Origin: Dermatophilaceae bacterium
Lineage (GTDB): Bacteria > Actinomycetota > Actinomycetes > Actinomycetales > Dermatophilaceae
DNA length: 7,717 nucleotides
NCBI GenBank assembly: GCA_013361975.1
Contig: JABFXB010000148.1
Coordinates: 1 to 7,717, forward strand
Reading direction: 5' to 3'
Below the pieces are notes generated by a model that was not told the DNA's origin, did no database searches, and saw only the letters and a program-made list of their open reading frames with translations. The translations under genes were made by a program, and so were the position numbers. Positions 1-5,556 of this stretch are shown piece after piece; the first letter of the stretch is position 1; every line of letters begins with the position of its first letter.

Positions 1-199
1 CGCTTCCCCCGTCCACGGAATCACCGTGTGTAAATGAGTTCCATAAAGGTGAGGAAACGGCACAGAAAGCGCGTCACGTCGCCGCGAGCCGACCTTCCTG
101 CGCGACCGAACTGATTGCCCTTTGATCGGCTCACACTGCCAGTGATCCGGCGAGTCGCCGCCGTGAACCTCTTGTCTGACCAGGCCTCCTGGATGAGGC
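1..199. other. Non-coding stretch downstream of phoD
   Basis: No reading frame here resembles a protein I recognise. The longest open stretch (plus strand, about 3-122) has no plausible start with a ribosome binding site. The part around 20-60 is noticeably richer in A and T than the rest of the window, so it may belong to the control region of a gene beyond the left edge. Two short perfect dyads lie at 134-144 and 148-160 (described separately). A further weak stem pairs 184-188 with 195-199, immediately after the phoD stop codon. Confidence 0.5.
134..160. terminator. Two adjacent short dyads, possible phoD terminator
   Basis: CACTG-C-CAGTG (134-144) and CGGCGA-G-TCGCCG (148-160) are each perfect inverted repeats around one central base. 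They lie 40-66 bp past the phoD stop codon on the minus strand. The second could form a GC-rich stem with a three-base loop, as expected of an actinobacterial terminator without a T-run. They could equally be operator half-sites for a gene to the left. No T-tract follows on either strand, so the call is weak. Confidence 0.25.
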
Positions 200-1777
200 T
201 CAGCGCGCCGCAGGGTCCAGGACCTGGGTGAACAGGGCCTGGCCGTTGATGCCCTTAAGGGTCACGGTCAACTGTTCCGTCTGCGGGTCGATGTCGACCT
301 GACCGAAGTACTGGAACCCTTCCAGGGGAGACACGCCTGGGCGCGGCGGACTGGCAACGAAGACTGCCTCGGGGCCAAAGGTCGCATCCAGTGCATTGGG
401 GCCGAAGCCTCCGGCGTTCAGGGGGCCAGACACGAACTCCCAGAACGGGTCGAACTCTTGGTATGCCGCACGGTCAGGGTGGTAGCGGTGAGCCGCGGTG
501 TAGTGCACGTCGGCGGTGAGCCAGACGTGGTTGCGCACACCGGCCCGCTTGAGCTCGGTGAGCACCCGAGCCAGCTCGATCTCGCGCCCCTTCGGCGCCC
601 CGGGGTCACCGTTGGAGATGCTCTCCTGGTTGGGCTTGCCCTCGGTGGAGTCGCGCACCACGAGCCCCAGCGGCAGGTCGTTTGCGATCACCTTCCACGT
701 CGCTCGGGACCGCTTCAGCTCCCTGATCAGCCACTCCGTCTGCTCCGGGCCGAGGATGCCACCGTCGTCCACGGTTTCCAGGTCTGTCGTGTTGGGGTCC
801 TTGTGGCTGCGCATGTCGAGGACGAACACGTCGAGCAGCGGCCCGTAGGAGAGCTTTCGGTAGACCCGACCCAACCGGTCCGGCGAGGTGCGCGAGATCG
901 GCATGTACTCGTGGAACGCCTGCCTCGCCCGAGCCACGAGCGGGTCGACCGGCGTACCGTCGGGGTAGCCCGACCGGCCGACCAAGACCTCGCCGGGGTA
1001 CCAGTTGTTCAGCACCTCGTGGTCATCCCACTGGGCGACGATCGCGCAGTTGGCGAGGAACTCCCGCCAGGTCCGGTTCTCGTCGACCAAGTTGTACCGG
1101 AACTGGCCACGGAAGTCATCGAGCGTGATCGCGGCGTGGCTCTTCTCGGGGGTCACGACGTTGTGCCACACGCGACCGTCCGGAAGCACCACCTCTGGCT
1201 TGACCGGGCCGTCCGCGTAAACGTTGTCGCCCGAGCTCAGGAAGAAGTCTGCGTTGGCTGCCGCCATCGCCCGCGCGATCGGGAAGCCGCCGAGGTCGGG
1301 GTTGACACCCCAGCCCTGCCCGGCGATGTCGCCCGACCACAGGAAGCGGATCGGACGCCGGTCGGTCACCGCTGACCGGAAGCGTCCGAGCATCGGCTCA
1401 CCGACGAGCTTGGGATTATCGGGGTCGACCGGGGTGATGCGGTAGTGCAGGTCGGCGCCCGAGGGCAGACCATGCATCCGCAGCTGGCCAGTGAAGTCGG
1501 ACCCAGCAGTGACAACTGGTGTGCTCATCCGGCGAAGCACCCGCCGGAACGACGAGTCGGAGGACACCTCTGCAACCAGCCGGGCGGGACGGTCCGCGCG
1601 GCTCCACAAGGTGATCGCCCCGGCCTCCGGGTCACCAGACTGCACACCATGCGTCAACATCGGCTGGCCCGTGCGCACCAGCGAAGCGGCTGGCCGTGCA
1701 ACGGTGCCGGCGCTGAGGGCGGCCAAGCCCATGCCGGCAGAGCCACGGAGCAAGGATCGGCGAGAGAGGTCCGTCAT
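200..1777 (-). CDS. phoD: PhoD-family alkaline phosphatase/phosphodiesterase, Tat-exported
   Basis: This 525-residue protein should hydrolyse phosphate mono- or diesters outside the membrane and so release inorganic phosphate. The N-terminus carries a twin-arginine motif (S5-R6-R7-S8-L9-L10) and an Ala/Gly-rich stretch to about residue 32, so Tat export of the folded, metal-loaded enzyme is likely. A PhoD N-terminal domain spans about 40-137 (starting LTHGVQSGDP) and the metallophosphatase domain about 143-500. Probable metal and active-site positions are D150 in SGD, D184 and Y187 in SGDNVYADGP, D251-D252-H253 in WDDHE, D321 and R323 in DMRS, N366, and D423 and H425 in TADVHY. Length is normal for the family. 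The start ATG is preceded by GGGGAG only two bases away, a tight spacing, and overlaps by ATGA the end of an upstream open frame, so translational coupling is possible. The CxQ found in classical PhoD is SGDIAGQGWG here. Family assignment is secure; the physiological substrate is not known. Confidence 0.93.
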   Translation of the reverse strand: MTDLSRRSLLRGSAGMGLAALSAGTVARPAASLVRTGQPMLTHGVQSGDPEAGAITLWSRADRPARLVAEVSSDSSFRRVLRRMSTPVVTAGSDFTGQLRMHGLPSGADLHYRITPVDPDNPKLVGEPMLGRFRSAVTDRRPIRFLWSGDIAGQGWGVNPDLGGFPIARAMAAANADFFLSSGDNVYADGPVKPEVVLPDGRVWHNVVTPEKSHAAITLDDFRGQFRYNLVDENRTWREFLANCAIVAQWDDHEVLNNWYPGEVLVGRSGYPDGTPVDPLVARARQAFHEYMPISRTSPDRLGRVYRKLSYGPLLDVFVLDMRSHKDPNTTDLETVDDGGILGPEQTEWLIRELKRSRATWKVIANDLPLGLVVRDSTEGKPNQESISNGDPGAPKGREIELARVLTELKRAGVRNHVWLTADVHYTAAHRYHPDRAAYQEFDPFWEFVSGPLNAGGFGPNALDATFGPEAVFVASPPRPGVSPLEGFQYFGQVDIDPQTEQLTVTLKGINGQALFTQVLDPAAR

Positions 1778-1796
1778 GTCTCCCCATGGTGGTCGC

Positions 1797-1829
1797 CGGG
1801 AACCAACGACCGGTGACGAGAGCCTGAAC
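1797..1829 (-). promoter_or_regulatory. PHO-box-like 11-bp repeats upstream of phoD
   Basis: Read on the minus strand, three consecutive 11-base units begin GTTCAGG (1829-1819), CGTCACC (1818-1808) and GTTGGTT (1807-1797). Actinobacterial PhoP sites are tandem 11-bp units with a GTTCACC-like core. The first two units each match that core at five of seven bases and the third at three. The position, 20-52 bp before the phoD start codon, makes biological sense for a phosphate-starvation gene. The match is imperfect and could arise by chance in GC-rich DNA. Confidence 0.27.
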
Positions 1830-1875
1830 GTCGCAGCACGAGCCCGTGGCGAGTCATGGTCCGGCCAGCCGGTTC

Positions 1876-2019
1876 GCGCCCCGCTAGCTTGCTGGCGGCC
1901 GACCGGTCCGAGATTCGCACGAGCGCGAGAAGCCGTAGCACCCTCAGCGGTCGAAGCAGTGGCAGCGCTACGAGCGCCACGTCGTACCAGTGATGCAGGA
2001 GATAGCTGCGCCGCTCAAT
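1876..2019 (-). pseudogene. Remnant of a voltage-sensor potassium channel (S3-S4 piece)
   Basis: In one uninterrupted minus-strand frame, 48 codons read as the region around S3-S4 of bacterial six-helix potassium/ion-transport channels. A basic linker (ERRSYLL) leads to HHWYDVALVALP, a short membrane stretch. Then comes LLRPLRVLRLLALVR, with arginines spaced roughly every third residue as in an S4 voltage sensor, and an NRSA-like tail (SDRSAASKLAGR). I see no S1-S2, no pore with a TxGYG filter and no cytoplasmic domain, either here or in the other frames nearby. The frame stays open from an ATG at 2091 to a TGA overlapping the phoD start (1774-1776), but the part before 2019 is simply the out-of-frame 3' end of the remA-like gene and the part after 1876 resembles nothing. 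Codons rare in the neighbours (CTA, GTA, CTT, ATT, AGG) are frequent. The call as a decayed fragment rests on remembered family sequence. The alternative is a short expressed peptide coupled to phoD. Confidence 0.6.
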
Positions 2020-2356
2020 CGGTTGCGTCGCCGGCAGAGGCAGACCTTGTCGTCGACGCGAGAAGCCTTCGGGCTCGACGACCAAGGTCACTCAGATCCA
2101 CCCGGCCTTCTTTGGCCGCGGCTGCGAGCCGTGCGGCCAGGTCCAAGGCTTCGTCCAACTCGGGGCCGACGACGGCAGCCTCCTGACCCATGTCGCGAAG
2201 GATGGTGCCCTCGGTCCGTGAGGCGATCAACGGATCAGCGATGCCATCGATCCAGACCCGGGTGCGGTGACCGTCACCACGTTCCTCCCCAGTGATTCGC
2301 TCGAGGGCGAAGATGCGATCCGCACGCACGAACTTGCCGAAACCCAAGGCAACCAT
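2015..2356 (-). CDS. RemA/DUF370-like putative DNA-binding regulator
   Basis: This gene encodes a 113-residue protein. Its first half follows the RemA (DUF370) pattern: ALGFGKFVRADRIFAL matches the IGFGN...A.RIIAI opening of RemA, and GHRTRVWIDGIADPLIAS matches its GRRTRAVVI..SD.VILSA strand pair. RemA of Bacillus is a small ring-forming DNA-binding protein that activates biofilm-matrix and osmoprotection genes; the role of this actinobacterial relative is not known to me. Here about 55 residues follow the core, with an Ala/Leu-rich probable helix (ELDEALDLAARLAAAAKEG) and a basic segment (RRARR). I chose the ATG at 2356 because it lies directly before the conserved core. In-frame GTG codons at 2374 and 2380 are alternatives, and none of the three has a strong ribosome binding site. 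The gene faces away from the small membrane-protein gene across about 250 bp. Its stop codon adjoins the channel remnant. Confidence 0.68.
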   Translation of the reverse strand: MVALGFGKFVRADRIFALERITGEERGDGHRTRVWIDGIADPLIASRTEGTILRDMGQEAAVVGPELDEALDLAARLAAAAKEGRVDLSDLGRRARRLLASTTRSASAGDATD

Positions 2357-2380
2357 CCGAGTGTCCGACGCCACGTTCAC

Positions 2381-2602
2381 ATTTTGGCACCGCCCAGCGC
2401 CCGGGGGTCTCCGTTGAGACGTCGCCTCCTGTCGTCGACACCTCCGCATCCAGGCGGCAACTTCCTCACTGCATACGTAGCCGGTGTCTAGGCACAGCCT
2501 TGACCGGTCGTGGCCCGGGTTCGCGCCTGGATCCGGATTACCCTGAAAGCAGAAGATACGTCTCCACTGCTGCGAGGCGGTGGCGAAACCAGGAGGCCGG
2601 AC
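2381..2602. other. Divergent intergenic region, no gene seen
   Basis: This region lies between the minus-strand remA-like gene and the plus-strand small membrane-protein gene, so promoters for both are expected in it. I could not place a convincing -10/-35 pair on either strand. A TTGACC hexamer at 2500-2505 resembles a -35 for the plus strand, but no good -10 follows at 16-19 bp. A short inverted repeat GTCTC-cgtt-GAGAC lies at 2407-2420, about 50-65 bp upstream of the remA-like start. It could be an operator or simply chance. No tRNA or recognisable RNA fold is visible. Confidence 0.5.
2591..2596 (+). promoter_or_regulatory. Ribosome binding site fixing the small-protein start
   Basis: A perfect AGGAGG lies six bases before the ATG at 2603. 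It decides this start over an in-frame ATG at 2510, which has no ribosome binding site and would add residues that spoil the membrane-anchored N-terminus. Confidence 0.85.
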
Positions 2603-2806
2603 ATGATCGGTCGGCTCGTCACGCTGGTAGTCGTCCTTTGGCTGCTCGTCGGGGTGGCAGCGACCTACCAGCGCGGATACTTCCAGAGCGATCCGAACAA
2701 CTGCGCCACGGTCACCTCCATAGCGACCACGGTGTTGGCCGGACCGCTGAACTACCTCGGGGTGAACCCCAAGGTCACGTGCACGGTCCCGCAGCCGTCC
2801 AAGTAG
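2603..2806 (+). CDS. Small single-span membrane protein, unknown function
   Basis: This gene encodes a 67-residue protein. After the start (MIGR) comes one hydrophobic helix, about residues 5-21, followed by a polar outward-facing part beginning TYQRGYF. That part contains two cysteines (in NNC and TCTV) flanking a conserved-looking stretch, VLAGPLNYLGVNPK. The cysteines could form a disulfide outside the membrane. Similar short proteins with the QRGYF...AGPLNY.GVNP pattern are, as I recall, common hypothetical proteins in actinobacteria, but I know no function for them. The start is fixed by a perfect AGGAGG six bases upstream. The gene lies 164 bp before the transporter operon on the same strand. 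I see no terminator between them, but the gap is long enough for the operon to have its own promoter. Confidence 0.8.
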   Translation: MIGRLVTLVVVLWLLVGVAATYQRGYFQSDPNNCATVTSIATTVLAGPLNYLGVNPKVTCTVPQPSK

Positions 2807-2933
2807 GTCGCCGCGGGCCCTTGTGACGGTTCGACAGCTCGCGTCCGTCCATCCTCCGAGACGCCCGCAGAGTCGGTTTGGCCAGTTTTCGCAACGTGCC
2901 GTCGTGGACGTCCCCGGACCGGGCACCGCTGGG

Positions 2934-2939
2934 TAGTCT
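2934..2939 (+). promoter_or_regulatory. Possible -10 element of the transporter operon
   Basis: TAGTCT fits the relaxed actinobacterial -10 pattern TAnnnT and lies 32 bp before the receptor start codon, leaving room for a short leader with the ribosome binding site at 2959-2964. No clear -35 element stands at the right distance. Part of the upstream region (2872-2892) is locally T-rich. An 8-bp palindrome GGACGTCC (2906-2913) lies just ahead and could be part of an operator. Confidence 0.3.
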
Positions 2940-2970
2940 CGCCGCTACCAACAACCTTGGAGGAACACAA

Positions 2971-3825
2971 ATGTCGCAGGTCAGGTCCCGCCTTCTCGGC
3001 TTCGCGGCGGTCGTCTCCGCCGCCTCCCTCGCCCTCGCGGCCTGTGGTTCGAGCTCCGACTCCGGTGGCAGCACCGGCAGCAATCCCTCTGGTGGTCCGC
3101 AGCTCGTCAGCTCGGGGACGCTCACGGTCTGCACCCACCTGTCCTACAAGCCGTTCGAGTTCAAGGACAGCTCAGGAAACGTCATCGGCTTCGACATGGA
3201 CCTCGCGCAGGCCGCGGCGAAGCAGCTCGGGCAGCCCAACGTGACCATCGTCGACATCGACTTCGCCTCGCAGACCTCCGGTGCCGTGTTCGCCGCGAAG
3301 AAGTGCGACATGGCGATGGGCGCGGTCACCATCAACGACAAGCGGAAGAAGTCCGTGGCCTTCTCGGCGCCCTACTTCAGCGCGACGCAGGCCCTCCTGG
3401 CCAAGAAGTCCGGGGGCATCACCGACCTGTCGTCCCTCAAGGGCAAGAAGCTCGGGGTCCAGACCGACACGACCGGCCAGGCGTACGGCGACAAGAACAA
3501 GGACGCCAACGGCTACGAGACGGTCGTGTTCGACGACCTGCCCACCGAGATCGCCGGCGTGCAGTCCGGTCGCGTCGACGCGGCGATCAACGACAACGGT
3601 CCACTGCTCGACTTCGCCAAGACCAACCCGGACTTCGCGGTGGTCAAGGAGTTCGACACCGGCGAGCAGTACGGCTTCCTCTTCCAGAAGGACGACGCCA
3701 ACGCCGCCAAGATCAAGGACGCCTTCAACGCGGCCCTCAAGAAGTCCATCGGGGACGGGTCCTACAAGGCGAGCTACAAGAAGTGGTTCGGTTCCGAGCC
3801 GGCCGTGATGCCGACCGTTCCCTGA
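2971..3825 (+). CDS. Polar amino-acid ABC transporter substrate-binding lipoprotein
   Basis: This 284-residue extracytoplasmic receptor belongs to the SBP_bac_3 family and captures an amino-acid-like ligand for the permease and ATPase encoded next. The signal peptide ends in a lipobox with C25 (ALAAC), so the mature protein is lipid-anchored. A Ser/Gly-rich linker (26-48) precedes the bilobed domain, which opens with LTVCTHLSYKPFEF and GFDMDLAQAAA. R125, in NDKRKKSVAFSAPYF, is the likely carboxylate-binding arginine of the family. The lobe-2 motif KLGVQTDTTG and the segment GRVDAAINDNGPLLDF, which probably holds the amine-binding acid, are both present. Length is typical. The start is set by GGAGGA at 2959-2964, six bases before the ATG; an in-frame ATG at 2878 would put a long non-signal tail ahead of the signal peptide. 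Lysine is almost always AAG and codon choice is strongly biased, as expected of a highly expressed receptor. The exact ligand cannot be read from sequence. Confidence 0.93.
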   Translation: MSQVRSRLLGFAAVVSAASLALAACGSSSDSGGSTGSNPSGGPQLVSSGTLTVCTHLSYKPFEFKDSSGNVIGFDMDLAQAAAKQLGQPNVTIVDIDFASQTSGAVFAAKKCDMAMGAVTINDKRKKSVAFSAPYFSATQALLAKKSGGITDLSSLKGKKLGVQTDTTGQAYGDKNKDANGYETVVFDDLPTEIAGVQSGRVDAAINDNGPLLDFAKTNPDFAVVKEFDTGEQYGFLFQKDDANAAKIKDAFNAALKKSIGDGSYKASYKKWFGSEPAVMPTVP

Positions 3826-3835
3826 GGTCGCTGCC

Positions 3836-4657
3836 ATGACGTCCCCTGCAGCAGCGGGGCGAGTGCGCAGGCTCTCGCCCCGCAAGCGGGCCCAACGCGT
3901 CCGGTGGGTGCAGTACGCCGTTCTCGTGGTCGCCGTCGTCGTCCTCGTATCGGTCGCAGACCTGCCCCAGATCCAGAAGGTCTTCTTCCGCGGCGACCTG
4001 ATCGTCGACACCCTCACCCAGGGGCTGGGCCGGGCGCTCTTCAACACGGTCGCGTACGCGTTGGGCGCGTTCGTCCTCGGCCTCGTGCTCGGGACGATCC
4101 TCGCTCTCATGCGTCTGTCGTCCGTCGGTCCCTACCGCTGGATCGCGACGGTCTACATCGAGTTCTTCCGGGGTTTGCCGGCGATCATCGTGCTCCTGGC
4201 CTTCGGGTTGCTCCCGCTGGCCTTTCCCGGACTCGAGATCCCTTTCGGCATCTATGGAACGGTGTGGAGCGCCCTCGGCATCGTCGCGGCCGCCTATATG
4301 GCGGAGACGATCCGCGCCGGCATCCAGGCCGTGCCGAAGGGGCAGGTCGAGGCAGCCCGTTCGCTCGGTATGCCGGCCGGTGCCGCGACCCGCAAGATCG
4401 TTCTCCCGCAGGCGTTCCGGATCGTCACGCCGCCGTTGACGAACGAGCTCATCCTCGTCGTCAAGGACAGCTCGCTCGCGTACATCATCGGCTTGTCCTC
4501 GACGTCGTTCGACCTGACCAAGTACGGCCGGGACCTTGCCAACACGAACGCGAACCTCACGCCGCTCGTCATCGCGGGTCTCTGCTACCTCCTCATCACC
4601 CTGCCGCTCACCTTCGCGGTCAGGCGGATGGAAGCCAAGACTGCGAGGGCCCGATGA
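3836..4657 (+). CDS. Polar amino-acid ABC transporter permease (HisM/GlnP type)
   Basis: This 273-residue inner-membrane subunit forms the translocation path. A basic, positively charged N-terminus (R9-R23) precedes the first helix (about 25-41). A loop of about 28 residues follows, and then the permease domain begins (LFNTVAYALGAFVLGLVLG, about 68-92). The family motif IEFFRGLPAIIVLL is at 108-121. The cytoplasmic coupling loop EAARSLGMPAGAATRKIVLPQA starts at E172 and contacts the ATPase. Only one permease gene is present, so a homodimer is likely. The gene starts 10 bp after the receptor stop; its GAGG ribosome binding site overlaps that stop codon, eight bases before the ATG. Its own stop overlaps the ATPase start by ATGA. 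Function as part of an amino-acid importer is secure; substrate is not. Confidence 0.93.
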   Translation: MTSPAAAGRVRRLSPRKRAQRVRWVQYAVLVVAVVVLVSVADLPQIQKVFFRGDLIVDTLTQGLGRALFNTVAYALGAFVLGLVLGTILALMRLSSVGPYRWIATVYIEFFRGLPAIIVLLAFGLLPLAFPGLEIPFGIYGTVWSALGIVAAAYMAETIRAGIQAVPKGQVEAARSLGMPAGAATRKIVLPQAFRIVTPPLTNELILVVKDSSLAYIIGLSSTSFDLTKYGRDLANTNANLTPLVIAGLCYLLITLPLTFAVRRMEAKTARAR

Positions 4658-5556
4658 CGACCCACCCGTCCCCCACGCGTACGTCCTCGCCGCCCGGCGA
4701 CGCGGTCGTCGAGATCACGGACCTTCGCAAGTCCTTCGGGTCGGTCGAGGTGCTGACCAACATCACGACCGCGATCAGTCAGGGTGAGGTGGTCTGCGTG
4801 ATCGGGCCTTCGGGCTCGGGCAAGTCCACGTTGCTGCGGTGCATCAACCTGCTCGAGCAGCCCACCGGCGGCACGGTGCTCGTCGACGGGATCGACGTCA
4901 CCGACCCCGACTGCGACATCGACCGGGTGCGCAGCAGGATGGGGATGGTCTTCCAGCAGTTCAACCTCTTCTCGCACCTGACCGTCCTCGACAACTGCAC
5001 CGTCGCGCAGCAGGTCGTCCACAGGCGGGACAAGTCCCAGGCCGAGCAGGTCGCCCGCTCGAATCTCGAGAAGGTGGGGCTCGCGGACCGGGCCGACGCC
5101 TTCCCGGCGCAGCTCTCCGGCGGGCAGCAGCAGCGTGTCGCGATCGCCCGCGCGCTGTCGATGGAGCCCGACCTGATGCTCTTCGACGAGCCGACCTCGG
5201 CCCTCGACCCGGAGCTCGTCGGCGACGTGCTGGCCGTGATGCGACGGTTGGCCTCCGAAGGCATGACGATGATCGTGGTGACGCACGAGATGGCGTTCGC
5301 GCGAGAGGTCGCCGACCGCGTCATCTTCATGGACGGCGGCGTCATCGTCGAGGAGGGGCATCCCGACCGCGTCATCGGTGACCCGCAGCACCATCGCACC
5401 CGGACCTTCCTCAAGCGAGTGCTCGACCCGACGCACGTCGACCCGGATGCAGACGTGGAGCCCGGCGACGACCGGCGGGCCCAGATCAAGGAGGCGGAGC
5501 TCAGCGCGCGGGGCGAGCCGCGCGTGTCGAGCGACATGCGGGACCAGCGCTTCTGA
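4654..5556 (+). CDS. Polar amino-acid ABC transporter ATPase (GlnQ/HisP type)
   Basis: This 300-residue cytoplasmic ATPase drives import. All catalytic motifs are intact: Walker A GPSGSGKST (51-59), Q-loop glutamine in FQQFNLF (about 101-102), signature LSGGQ (154-158), Walker B LMLFDE (174-179), D-loop SALD (182-185) and switch histidine H211. The FQQFNLF and LLRCINLLE segments are typical of the polar amino-acid group. The first 17 residues are a low-complexity Pro/Ser/Thr tail. The start is the ATG of the ATGA overlap with the permease; a much longer frame open to 3904 is only the antisense-free shadow across the permease and is not coding. After the usual family end (FLKRVL, about 257) there is an extra 43-residue charged tail rich in Asp, Glu and Arg with no motif I recognise. 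It overlaps the next gene by one base. Confidence 0.94.
   Translation: MTTHPSPTRTSSPPGDAVVEITDLRKSFGSVEVLTNITTAISQGEVVCVIGPSGSGKSTLLRCINLLEQPTGGTVLVDGIDVTDPDCDIDRVRSRMGMVFQQFNLFSHLTVLDNCTVAQQVVHRRDKSQAEQVARSNLEKVGLADRADAFPAQLSGGQQQRVAIARALSMEPDLMLFDEPTSALDPELVGDVLAVMRRLASEGMTMIVVTHEMAFAREVADRVIFMDGGVIVEEGHPDRVIGDPQHHRTRTFLKRVLDPTHVDPDADVEPGDDRRAQIKEAELSARGEPRVSSDMRDQRF

Noticed and set aside
458..1375. 305-codon plus-strand open frame opposite phoD
   Set aside because: It lies wholly antisense to a clear PhoD gene and reads as Arg/Val/Asp-rich low-sense sequence without a domain, as expected for shadows in GC-rich DNA.
1491..2186. 231-codon plus-strand open frame
   Set aside because: Ala/Arg/Ser-rich translation with no motif, antisense to the phoD start, the channel remnant and the remA-like gene; no ribosome binding site.
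2500..2545. Sequence with a GGGTTCGCG word resembling a tRNA T-arm, and a TTGACC -35-like word
   Set aside because: No acceptor stem, anticodon arm or CCA-proximal pairing can be drawn, and no -10 hexamer follows the TTGACC at a usual distance.
2357..2926. Upstream continuation of the remA-like frame to 2926 on the minus strand
   Set aside because: The conserved part starts at 2356. The extension has no recognisable sequence and runs antisense through the small membrane-protein gene with its perfect AGGAGG.
3172..4110. 312-codon minus-strand open frame
   Set aside because: Antisense to the receptor and permease genes; no start signal and no domain.
3904..4653. N-terminal extension of the ATPase frame across the permease gene
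   Set aside because: The permease is intact in another frame, and the ATPase motifs begin after the ATG at 4654, which is coupled to the permease stop.
4585..5436. 283-codon minus-strand open frame opposite the ATPase
   Set aside because: Asp/His/Val-rich shadow of an undoubted ATPase gene.
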